Below are positions 55,113-63,132 of a stretch of DNA of 64,000 nt, piece after piece. Position 1 is the first letter of the stretch. Each line of letters opens with the position of its first letter. The DNA comes from Providencia vermicola (GTDB lineage: Bacteria; Pseudomonadota; Gammaproteobacteria; Enterobacterales; Enterobacteriaceae): positions 1-64,000 of the forward strand of contig NZ_JAGSPI010000010.1 in the NCBI RefSeq assembly GCF_020381325.1, read 5' to 3'. The position numbers and the translations under genes were made by a program. The notes beneath the pieces are model-generated. The model was given only the letters and a program-made list of their open reading frames with translations. It was not told the origin of the DNA and did not search any database.

Positions 55113-55411
55113 AACTCACCTTCAATTTGACTAAAGACCTGCTTGGCTTTGATGATATCTTTTTGCTGGGTTCCTTTACTCCCACCTGAGAGCAAAATGA
55201 CCATAACGTTATTTTTCTGTTTTAAATAAACACGATACCCTTGCCCCTCATGTATCCTCAGCTCTGAAAAGCCATCGCCAATCGGCTCAATATCGCCAAA
55301 ATTTCCATTTTTTAGGCGCCGAATTCTCACTTGAATCTTGGTTTTCGCCCTTAAATCCTTGAGGTCACGTATCCAGTTGTCGAATAGATCTGTCGTTAAT
55401 ACTGTTATCAT
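55109..55411 (-). CDS. RelE/ParE-superfamily toxin (HigB-like)
   Basis: 100-residue basic protein of the phage Gp49-like/HigB family. ELRIHEGQGYRVYLKQ and ILLSGGSKGTQQKDI are family features; members act as ribosome-dependent mRNA endonucleases. The ATG follows AGGAGACGTCTT. First gene of a two-gene toxin-antitoxin operon between ves and cpxP. Activity is inferred from family, not shown. Confidence 0.9.
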   Translation of the reverse strand: MITVLTTDLFDNWIRDLKDLRAKTKIQVRIRRLKNGNFGDIEPIGDGFSELRIHEGQGYRVYLKQKNNVMVILLSGGSKGTQQKDIIKAKQVFSQIEGEL

Positions 55412-55429
55412 AAGACGTCTCCTTGTCTT

Positions 55430-55466
55430 GATACCTGTATCTTAATCGCCCTCAACAAATTGTCAA
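55430..55466 (-). promoter_or_regulatory. toxin-antitoxin promoter with overlapping operator
   Basis: On the minus strand TTGACA (-35, 55461-55466), a 16-bp spacer and TAAGAT (-10, 55439-55444). The palindrome GATACAGGTATC (55430-55441) overlaps the -10, a position suited to repression by the antitoxin. Confidence 0.65.
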
Positions 55467-55494
55467 CTATAGTCAACACCCAACCCATTTAAAC

Positions 55495-55556
55495 AAAAAA
55501 AAAGCCCCTAATAGGGGCTATAAAAGACAGGGATGGTGTCTATGGCAAGGAAAAAC
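55495..55556 (-). ncRNA. cpxQ: CpxQ small RNA from the cpxP 3' end
   Basis: The minus strand reads TTTTTCCTTGCCATAGACA, then CCATCCCTGTCTT, then a terminator hairpin (AGCCCCTAATAGGGGCT) with a long T-run. From memory the first part is the same as enterobacterial CpxQ, the Hfq-dependent sRNA cleaved by RNase E from cpxP mRNA that represses inner-membrane protein mRNAs. The hairpin sequence differs from E. coli but its place is the same. Confidence 0.82.
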
Positions 55557-55649
55557 TTCATTTATTGCTACTTCACTACTTACTTCAAAATTAAGGATCT
55601 GAACTTAACTTGCTTACTCAACTACAACTACGGGTACTCTAAATCTGAT

Positions 55650-56225
55650 TTATTGGAACTGCATCGCTTGGTATTCAGCCATTTTGTGTTGGTGAATCTG
55701 TTCAAGCTCACTTTTCTGCTCTGGCGTCAATAATTGGTATAATTCATGATGAATTCTTGCCATTTCAACGCGTTGTTCCAATTCTTTTTGCATTCTTTTT
55801 TCAAGTTGCTGGCGAACCGCTTTATCATCAAAGCTATCCGCTATAATTAATTTATGTAACGCTTCACGTTCTTGCACTAGTGCTGTGCTATCAATGTGAT
55901 AATGGCGCTGTGTTGCCATCAAATCACGTAGCTGCTGGCGTTGCTTTTCATTTAATGTGATGCCATTAAACATAAATGTGCTGGCGCGTTCTTCACTGCT
56001 AAACATGTCATGTGACTGAAATGGCACAACAACTTGGTGAGCTGTCGAAGGTACTTCCTCAGGCTGCATCTGCAACATTAATGGCACTGAGCTTTCATCA
56101 TTCGCAACGTTCTGTGAAACTTCTGCGAAAGCAATTGTTGGCCCGAACACAAATGCAGAAGCTAAAACTAACATTGCGGTTTTATGTACTGTATTATGTA
56201 CTTTGCTATGTGTTGTTCTTCGCAT
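55650..56225 (-). CDS. cpxP: periplasmic Cpx inhibitor CpxP
   Basis: Periplasmic adaptor that dampens the CpxA sensor and delivers misfolded proteins to DegP. The ATG at 56225 after AAGGTG gives 191 residues with a signal peptide ending AFA; a TTG at 56261 is a poorer choice. The helical hairpin contains both LTxxQ-like motifs (ITLNEKQRQQLRDLM and LLTPEQKSELEQIH). It is divergent from cpxRA over a CpxR box. The mRNA 3' end carries CpxQ. Confidence 0.93.
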   Translation of the reverse strand: MRRTTHSKVHNTVHKTAMLVLASAFVFGPTIAFAEVSQNVANDESSVPLMLQMQPEEVPSTAHQVVVPFQSHDMFSSEERASTFMFNGITLNEKQRQQLRDLMATQRHYHIDSTALVQEREALHKLIIADSFDDKAVRQQLEKRMQKELEQRVEMARIHHELYQLLTPEQKSELEQIHQHKMAEYQAMQFQ

Positions 56226-56306
56226 TTGACACCTTGTCTCCGAACTGTGCTCGTGATTCAATGTGAATAAATATACACCTGTGGCTGCAAACTAGCGTCA
56301 GAGCAT

Positions 56307-56321
56307 GTAAAAGAACGTAAA
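56307..56321. promoter_or_regulatory. CpxR box between cpxP and cpxR
   Basis: GTAAA, AGAAC, GTAAA: a perfect GTAAA-N5-GTAAA tandem site, serving cpxP and cpxRA autoactivation. Confidence 0.92.
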
Positions 56322-56375
56322 GTCATGGAATCGTACAGATTGTTATCGTATTTTGGCAGTTGGAGGACTTAAAAA

Positions 56376-57074
56376 ATGCATAAAATCCTATTAGTTGATG
56401 ACGACCGTGAACTCACGTCGCTCTTAAAAGAACTGCTGGAAATGGAAGGTTTCAATGTCGTCATCGCTTATGATGGTGAACAGGCATTGCAACAGATTGA
56501 CTCATCCATTGATCTGCTTTTATTGGATGTCATGATGCCGAAAAAAAATGGTATTGAGACACTCAAAGAATTGCGCCAAATTCATCAGACCCCTGTCATT
56601 ATGTTAACCGCTCGTGGTAGTGAGTTAGATAAAGTACTGGGCTTAGAATTAGGTGCGGATGACTATCTACCAAAACCGTTTAATGACCGTGAGCTCGTGG
56701 CACGTATTCGTGCGTTATTGCGCCGCTCAAACTGGAGTGAACAAACACAGGACAGCAACAGCAATACCCCCGTATTGCAAGTTGATAAACTGCAACTCAA
56801 CCCAGGTCGCCAAGAAGCCAGTTTCGATAATGAAATTCTGGATTTAACGGGCACCGAATTCACCTTGCTATATCTGTTAGCGCAACATTTAGGTCAAGTA
56901 GTTTCACGGGAACACCTTAGCCAAGAAGTTTTGGGTAAACGCCTAACCCCGTTTGACCGCGCTATTGATATGCATATTTCGAATTTGCGCCGTAAATTAC
57001 CCGAACGTACTGATGGCCAACCTTGGTTTAAAACCTTACGTGGCCGTGGTTACTTGATGGTTTCTGCCACATGA
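56376..57074 (+). CDS. cpxR: response regulator CpxR
   Basis: OmpR-family regulator of the envelope stress response. The 232 residues have a receiver domain with the acidic pocket VDDD (7-10) and phospho-acceptor Asp51 (LLDVMMP), and a C-terminal winged helix (REHLSQEVLG, DMHISNLRRKLP). GGAGGAC precedes the ATG. It overlaps cpxA by 4 bases. Confidence 0.98.
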   Translation: MHKILLVDDDRELTSLLKELLEMEGFNVVIAYDGEQALQQIDSSIDLLLLDVMMPKKNGIETLKELRQIHQTPVIMLTARGSELDKVLGLELGADDYLPKPFNDRELVARIRALLRRSNWSEQTQDSNSNTPVLQVDKLQLNPGRQEASFDNEILDLTGTEFTLLYLLAQHLGQVVSREHLSQEVLGKRLTPFDRAIDMHISNLRRKLPERTDGQPWFKTLRGRGYLMVSAT

Positions 57075-58441
57075 TCAACAGCTTAACCGCAAGGATTTTT
57101 GCGATTTTCTGGTTTACCCTCGCACTAGTGTTAATGCTAGTGCTGATGGTGCCCAAACTCGACTCTCGGCAAATCACCGTCCTGATGGAAAGTGAACAGC
57201 GCCAAGGGGAGATGCTTGAGCAACATATTGAAGCCGAACTCGCACAAGCTCCTATGAATGACCTACTTTGGTGGCGTCGGATTTCCAACGCCATCAAAAA
57301 ATGGGCGCCGCCAGGTCAGCGGCTAATTATTGTCACCAGTGAAGGCCGCGTTATTGGTGCGATGCCCAGTGAAATGCAGGTGATCCGTAACTTTATTGGT
57401 CAATCCGATAACGCCGATCACCCCAAAAAGAAAAAATATGGCCGAGCTGAAATTCTCGGGCCGTTCTCTATTCGTGATGGCGAAGACCACTATCAACTCT
57501 ATTTAGTGCGCCCAGCCAGCAGCCCACAATCTGACTTTATTAACTTATTGTTCGATAGGCCATTCTTGCTCTTAATTGCCACCATGTTAATCAGTGCCCC
57601 ACTGTTATTATGGCTATCTTGGAGCTTAGCTCGACCCGCTCGAAAACTCAAAATGGCAGCTGATGATGTGGCCAAAGGGAATTTGCGGCCACATCCTGAA
57701 CTGGAAGCTGGTCCTCAAGAGTTCCTCTCCGCAGGGAACAGTTTCAACCAGATGATCAGCGCGCTTGATGGCATGGTGAGTGCGCAACAGCGCTTAATTT
57801 CTGATATTTCACATGAACTGCGCACCCCTCTCACTCGCTTACAACTGGCAACCGCCCTATTACGCCGTCGCCATGGTGAAAGTAAAGAGCTGGAGCGCAT
57901 CGAAACCGAAACGCATCGTTTAGATAGCATGATCAATGACTTGTTGGTGCTCTCACGTAGCCAACATAAAAATGAAATCCTGCGCGAAAATATCAAAGCC
58001 GATGAACTTTGGGGGGATATTTTAGATGATGCCAGCTTCGAAGCGGAACAGATGAACAAAACGCTCGATATCACCTCAAACCCAGGCCCTTGGCCGTTGT
58101 ATTGCAACCCTTCAGCGGTGGGTAGTGCGTTTGAAAATATTGTCCGTAATGCGCTGCGTTATTCACATACCCATATTGCTGTTGATTTTAAAGAAGAAAA
58201 CAACGGTATTTTGATTACTGTGGATGATGATGGCCCAGGTGTTAGCCCTGCAGACCGTGAGCATATCTTCCGCCCATTCTACCGTACTGATGAAGCGCGA
58301 GACCGCGAAACGGGTGGTACAGGGTTAGGCTTAGCCATTGTTGAAACTGCGATTACACAGCATAAAGGCTGGGTGAAAGCCGATGACAGCCCTCTGGGCG
58401 GGCTAAGGTTACAAATCTGGCTACCTGAGCACGGCCGTTAA
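57071..58441 (+). CDS. cpxA: envelope stress sensor kinase CpxA
   Basis: Inner-membrane histidine kinase/phosphatase. The 456 residues have a first membrane helix (about 7-28), a periplasmic sensor domain (about 30-160), a second helix (about 163-185), HAMP, the phospho-acceptor His248 in ISHELRTPL, and an ATPase domain with NALRYS and GTGLGLAIVE. Start overlaps the cpxR stop (ATGA), so the two are coupled. A terminator follows. Confidence 0.98.
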   Translation: MINSLTARIFAIFWFTLALVLMLVLMVPKLDSRQITVLMESEQRQGEMLEQHIEAELAQAPMNDLLWWRRISNAIKKWAPPGQRLIIVTSEGRVIGAMPSEMQVIRNFIGQSDNADHPKKKKYGRAEILGPFSIRDGEDHYQLYLVRPASSPQSDFINLLFDRPFLLLIATMLISAPLLLWLSWSLARPARKLKMAADDVAKGNLRPHPELEAGPQEFLSAGNSFNQMISALDGMVSAQQRLISDISHELRTPLTRLQLATALLRRRHGESKELERIETETHRLDSMINDLLVLSRSQHKNEILRENIKADELWGDILDDASFEAEQMNKTLDITSNPGPWPLYCNPSAVGSAFENIVRNALRYSHTHIAVDFKEENNGILITVDDDGPGVSPADREHIFRPFYRTDEARDRETGGTGLGLAIVETAITQHKGWVKADDSPLGGLRLQIWLPEHGR

Positions 58442-58462
58442 GCCATTTCAAATATGACACCC

Positions 58463-58496
58463 AAAAGCCTTCTATTTAAAATAGAGGGCTTTTTTA
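58463..58496 (+). terminator. cpxRA terminator
   Basis: AAAAGCCTTCTATTT pairs with ATAGAGGGCTTTTTT around AAA. Confidence 0.9.
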
Positions 58497-58924
58497 TTTC
58501 TATTCCCCAAATGGATTTATAAGTAACTAATATAGAATATTCTTATATTGAGTTCCCACGGCAATAAACCCCAAACCATTCCTGCAAATATTAATCTGTT
58601 TATTTTAAATTTAAATAATAAAACAGAATTAAACATCAACAAAATTAAAATAATAAATATATAAATCTAATGCATATCACATTGCTATATATTTTAATAA
58701 GTTACTATTTCCTATCCTGAATAGTTTAATCTGATATTCTATTTCACTTATTTTAATTGTGATGATCGCTTCCCGAGATAGCACGGGTGGCTTACCCATT
58801 AAAATTAGCATACTTATAATAAAGCAAATATCACCACACTTTATATTGGTTTAATTTTTAGAAACTTATTGATTCTTATTGACCTGTCAATATTAGGCGA
58901 ACTCAACTTCAAACGGATTTATCA
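58497..58924. other. wzi upstream region
   Basis: AT-rich leader of wzi. At 58770-58798 CCCG can pair with CGGG, and GGGTGGCTTACCC follows, which faintly recalls the ops part of JUMPStart. No open reading frame. Confidence 0.4.
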
Positions 58925-60364
58925 ATGAAAAAATTCAAGCTTACCAAGCTGGCAATGCTTGCGGTATTAGGCGCAATAAGCGCACACAGTGTGGCAGGGG
59001 GATTAGTTCTACCCAATGATAACTTACGCAGTGATTTAGCATGGCTTTCAGAGCGTAACGTCATTCAAATTAGCTTATCCACTTGGCCACTCTCCCAAGA
59101 AGAAATTACCCGCTCGTTGAATAATGCAAATATTACCAATAGCGAACAAGAAGCGATTATTCAGCGCATTAAGAAAAACCTAGACCGTAAAAAGAATAGT
59201 GTTCAACTGGAAACACACTTTGCCTCTAGTCACAATTCGATGCCACAAGGCTTTGCCCAAAGCGAAAAAAGTGACATTCGTTACACTGTTTCAGGTAACT
59301 ACAGCACAGACAATGTGGATTTAAACCTCACCGCTAATGGTGAGCGCGCTCTGCGTGTTGAAAACGGTTCAGACTACAACCTGAACGGTTCATACGGTGG
59401 CGTTAAAATTTGGAACCAATGGGTCACTTTCGGTGAGATCCCACAATGGTGGGGCCCTGGCCACGACGGCAGCTTAATTCGTACCGATGCCGCCCGCCCT
59501 GTCACTGGCTTTTTGCTGCAACGTGCTGACCAAAGCCCATTTGAAACCCCATGGCTGTCTTGGATTGGCTCTTGGCAATACCAGCTAACCGCGGGACAGA
59601 TTAAGCAATATTCCTCACAGCCAAATACTAAGCTTATCGGCTTACGTATGACCATGAACCCAACCGACTTCTTCGAACTGGGCGGTTCTCGCGTCGTCAT
59701 GTGGGGAGGCGATGGTCGCCCTAATAACTGGAATTCTTTCTGGAATGCCATGGGCGGAAGGGATAATACTGGTGATGTAAATGACGATCCGGGTAACCAA
59801 CTGGCGGGTTTAGACTTTAAACTAAAACTTTACCCATTAATTGACTTACCTGTCAGCGTATACGGGCAAATGGTCGGTGAAGATGAAGCCAACCTTTTCC
59901 CATCGAAAAATGCCTTTATGGGTGGTATCGAGGGCTATCACACCCTATGGGGCCAGCCACTAAATTGGTATATTGAAGGCGCTAATACTCATACTGAGTG
60001 GGATAAAGACGGCGTGATGTATCGCCACTTTATTTACAAAAATGGTTATTACCAACAAGGTGCATCATTAGGTCACGGTATGGGCGGTGATGGTCGTATG
60101 TTGACCACCAAGGTGGAATATACCCTTGATGACGATAACCGTGTTAGCACACGCTTAATGTATGCAAAAGTGAACAAGTCCAACTTTGACGGCAACAAGT
60201 TATTCCCTAAATCTGAAACCATTAAAGGTGTCGATATGGGTTGGTGGCATAACTTTGATAACGACGTCAGCACCGATGCAAAAGTGTGGGTTTCAAAAAC
60301 CGATTATGAAACACGCAATGACTTAGGTGCCGCCGTGACGGTAAACGTGCCATTTAAGTGGTAA
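58925..60364 (+). CDS. wzi: outer-membrane polysaccharide attachment protein Wzi
   Basis: Outer-membrane barrel of the capsule-assembly Wzi family, which anchors capsular polysaccharide to the cell surface. The 479 residues have a signal peptide (about 1-25, ending VAG), a helical N-terminal part (about 30-85), and a barrel with EIPQWWGPGHDGSLIRTDAA and FELGGSRVVMWGGDGRP, family signatures. It ends in an aromatic residue (VPFKW). It opens the surface-polysaccharide region after cpxA. Confidence 0.93.
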   Translation: MKKFKLTKLAMLAVLGAISAHSVAGGLVLPNDNLRSDLAWLSERNVIQISLSTWPLSQEEITRSLNNANITNSEQEAIIQRIKKNLDRKKNSVQLETHFASSHNSMPQGFAQSEKSDIRYTVSGNYSTDNVDLNLTANGERALRVENGSDYNLNGSYGGVKIWNQWVTFGEIPQWWGPGHDGSLIRTDAARPVTGFLLQRADQSPFETPWLSWIGSWQYQLTAGQIKQYSSQPNTKLIGLRMTMNPTDFFELGGSRVVMWGGDGRPNNWNSFWNAMGGRDNTGDVNDDPGNQLAGLDFKLKLYPLIDLPVSVYGQMVGEDEANLFPSKNAFMGGIEGYHTLWGQPLNWYIEGANTHTEWDKDGVMYRHFIYKNGYYQQGASLGHGMGGDGRMLTTKVEYTLDDDNRVSTRLMYAKVNKSNFDGNKLFPKSETIKGVDMGWWHNFDNDVSTDAKVWVSKTDYETRNDLGAAVTVNVPFKW

Positions 60365-60399
60365 AAGCAGTAAATCAGAGTATCTATATACCTCTATAA

Positions 60400-60430
60400 G
60401 AAGTTAGAGATAGTGACTATCTCTAACTTC
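60400..60430 (+). terminator. perfect inverted repeat after wzi
   Basis: A 14-bp perfect stem, GAAGTTAGAGATAG with CTATCTCTAACTTC, around TGA. There is no T-run, so it may be a weak terminator or mRNA 3' end stabiliser. Confidence 0.6.
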
Positions 60431-60627
60431 CGTCCATATAAAAGTACAAAAAACAACCTTTTACAACTCTATTTCATTAGATCAAATCTAATATTTCGAT
60501 ATAAATCAAACAATTGAATATACACCCCATCATAACTCCTCATAGTCAACAATACCTATTAGTGCTAATATTATTTATTAAGAACTAATAATGTAGAGTC
60601 TGACTCATTCTCGCTCTAAAACGTTAC

Positions 60628-60667
60628 ATGCGGTGCTTAAATAAGCGTCATGCGGTAGCTTTATTCA
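60628..60667 (+). promoter_or_regulatory. JUMPStart/ops-like element
   Basis: CATGCGGTGCTTAA, then AAGCG, then CATGCGGTAGCTTTATT. The last part is close to the ops sequence (GGCGGTAGCGTNN) that recruits RfaH, and the upstream GGTGCT/TTAA/AAGC pattern follows JUMPStart. It lies 120-160 bases before the first sugar gene. Confidence 0.6.
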
Positions 60668-60789
60668 ACGCCTAATATTAGAATAACATTGTGATTATTT
60701 GGCTTTGCGCACTGCTTAACACCCATAGCATTGCTTAAAAAGAATGAAAATAGCCGTAATTATTTTAACAAATAGATGAGAGTCAATTT

Positions 60790-61980
60790 ATGAATCAAAT
60801 ACTTCCATTAATTGGAAGAAATAAAGCGTTATTAATCGAAGATATAAATAATAATCACGCCGAACTTTCTCACATTGTGTCTCAATCTCGGTTTCTTGTC
60901 TTAGGTGGGGCTGGTTCAATTGGTCAGGCAGTAACGAAAGAGATATTTAAACGTAACCCTAAAAAACTTCATGTTGTTGATATTAGCGAAAACAACATGG
61001 TTGAATTAGTGAGAGATATTCGCAGCTCATTTGGTTATATCAATGGCGATTTCCAAACATTTGCTTTAGATATTGGTTCCATCGAATATGATGCTTTTAT
61101 TAAGGCTGATGGTCAGTATGACTATGTGCTTAATTTATCCGCACTAAAGCATGTCCGCAGTGAAAAAGACCCATTTACCCTAATGCGCATGATTGACGTC
61201 AATATTTTTAATACCGATAAAACAATCCAACAATCAATTAATTCAGGTGTTAAAAAATACTTTTGTGTATCCACAGATAAAGCTGCTAACCCCGTAAATA
61301 TGATGGGTGCATCAAAACGCATTATGGAAATGTTCTTAATGCGTCGGAGCGAAGAAATAGATATTTCAACAGCCCGCTTTGCCAATGTCGCATTTTCTGA
61401 TGGCTCTCTTCTCCACGGGTTTGATCAACGATTAAGTAAGCAACAACCCATTGTCGCACCAAATGATATCAAACGTTATTTTGTGACGCCTCAAGAGTCG
61501 GGTGAGTTATGCTTAATGTCCTGTATTTTCGGAGAAAATAGAGACATCTTTTTCCCCAAACTGAGCGAAGCCCTTCACCTTATTACCTTTGCCGATATTG
61601 CAGTTAAATACCTAAAACAACGTGGCTATGAACCGCATTTATGTAAAGATGAGGACGAAGCTAGAGAACTCGCTAAAACACTACCAGCCCAAGGCAAATG
61701 GCCATGCCTCTTCACATCAAGTGACACCACTGGCGAAAAAGATTTTGAAGAGTTCTTCACGGATAAAGAAACACTCGACATGGCTCGCTTTGAGAACCTC
61801 GGTATTATTAAAAACGAAGCGGACTACCAGACAGAATTACTTAATCTGTTTGAAACAACAATTGGGCAAATGAAAGTAAATAAAGCATGGAAAAAAGAAC
61901 AGATTGTTGAGCTATTTTACAAAATGCTCCCTGACTTTGCCCACCAAGAAACGGGTAAGTACCTCGATAGTAAAATGTAA
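60790..61980 (+). CDS. UDP-HexNAc 4,6-dehydratase-like SDR enzyme
   Basis: Extended SDR of the CapD/FlaA1 type, 396 residues. The NAD(P) motif is LGGAGSIGQ (about 38-46). The catalytic region has STDKAANPVN (Ser161) and a Met172-x-x-x-Lys176 pair in place of the usual Tyr-x-x-x-Lys, as in UDP-GlcNAc 4,6-dehydratases of this group. These make 4-keto-6-deoxy sugars. The aminotransferase downstream fits as the next step. No membrane segments are seen, so this is the short soluble type. Confidence 0.87.
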   Translation: MNQILPLIGRNKALLIEDINNNHAELSHIVSQSRFLVLGGAGSIGQAVTKEIFKRNPKKLHVVDISENNMVELVRDIRSSFGYINGDFQTFALDIGSIEYDAFIKADGQYDYVLNLSALKHVRSEKDPFTLMRMIDVNIFNTDKTIQQSINSGVKKYFCVSTDKAANPVNMMGASKRIMEMFLMRRSEEIDISTARFANVAFSDGSLLHGFDQRLSKQQPIVAPNDIKRYFVTPQESGELCLMSCIFGENRDIFFPKLSEALHLITFADIAVKYLKQRGYEPHLCKDEDEARELAKTLPAQGKWPCLFTSSDTTGEKDFEEFFTDKETLDMARFENLGIIKNEADYQTELLNLFETTIGQMKVNKAWKKEQIVELFYKMLPDFAHQETGKYLDSKM

Positions 61981-61992
61981 GGTCACAACATA

Positions 61993-63132
61993 ATGAAGCC
62001 ACAATCACTGATAGAATTTATTCGAGACACATACAAAACTAATGATTTTATCCCCCTTCATGCCCCGACATTTACGGGTAATGAAAAAAATTATGTTGTA
62101 GAGACCATCGACAGTACATTTGTCTCTAGCGTTGGGAAATTCGTCGACGAATTCGAAAGAAAAATGGAAGCCTTTACTGGCACCCCTCGTGCAGTTGCTA
62201 CCGTTAATGGAACCGCAGCATTACATACCGCACTTTATATGGCCGGTGTTCGTGCGAACGATTTAGTGATTACTCAAGCATTAACCTTTGTTGCCACTTG
62301 TAATGCACTCTATCATATGGGTGCCCAACCTATTTTTGTCGACGTATCCCCTATCAGTTTAAGCCTATGTCCTAAAGCGGTAGAACAATACCTAGAGAAA
62401 CATGCTGAACTCACTGAAGATGGCTGCTTTCATAAACAAACAAAGCAAGCAATTAAAGCCGTCGTCCCAATGCATACTTTTGGTCATCCCGCTGAACTCG
62501 ATGAACTACTTATCGTGTGTAAAAAATGGGGCTTACCTCTAGTAGAAGATGCAGCTGAGAGCTTAGGTTCTTTCTATAAAGGCAAACATACTGGCACACT
62601 TGGTGAATTTGCCGCACTGAGCTTTAATGGTAATAAAATTATTACCACAGGCGGCGGCGGAATGGTTCTCTGTTCCACAGAGGACGCGGGAAAACATACA
62701 AAACACGTCACCACGACAGCCAAAATTCCTCACCCATATGAATTTTTCCACGATGAACCAGGCTTTAATTATCGCCTGCCAAATTTAAACGCAGCTTTAG
62801 GTTGTGCTCAAATGGAGCATTTACCTTTATTTTTAGAACAAAAGCGCAAGTTAGCGAACCAATACCAAAACTTCTTTGCAGGTAGTGATTATCAATTTGT
62901 TGTTGAACCGTCTTATGCGCAATCCAACTATTGGTTAAATGCGGTAATTTGTGCAGATGCCAAATTACGCGATGAACTACTAGAAAAAACCAATGCAGCA
63001 GGAGTGATGACTCGCCCTATTTGGAAACTGATGCACCGTTTACCTATGTTTAAAGATGCTTTACGCGGTGACCTGCAACAATCCGAGTTTATCGAAGCGC
63101 ACTTGATTAACTTGCCTAGTACTCCATTATGA
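61993..63132 (+). CDS. LegC-family sugar aminotransferase
   Basis: PLP-dependent aminotransferase of the DegT/DnrJ/EryC1 family, LegC-like branch. The 379 residues have PTFTGNEKNYVVETIDSTFV near the start, the VEDAAES motif, and the PLP lysine Lys215 in FNGNKIITTGGGG. It should convert a 4-keto-6-deoxy-HexNAc into the 4-amino sugar, a step on the way to legionaminic-acid-like sugars or N-acylated 4-amino-4,6-dideoxy sugars. It follows the dehydratase by 12 bases. Confidence 0.88.
   Translation: MKPQSLIEFIRDTYKTNDFIPLHAPTFTGNEKNYVVETIDSTFVSSVGKFVDEFERKMEAFTGTPRAVATVNGTAALHTALYMAGVRANDLVITQALTFVATCNALYHMGAQPIFVDVSPISLSLCPKAVEQYLEKHAELTEDGCFHKQTKQAIKAVVPMHTFGHPAELDELLIVCKKWGLPLVEDAAESLGSFYKGKHTGTLGEFAALSFNGNKIITTGGGGMVLCSTEDAGKHTKHVTTTAKIPHPYEFFHDEPGFNYRLPNLNAALGCAQMEHLPLFLEQKRKLANQYQNFFAGSDYQFVVEPSYAQSNYWLNAVICADAKLRDELLEKTNAAGVMTRPIWKLMHRLPMFKDALRGDLQQSEFIEAHLINLPSTPL

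Noticed and set aside
55533-55733. 66-codon plus-strand frame near cpxP
   Set aside because: Antisense to the CpxQ RNA and the cpxP 3' end; explained by those features.
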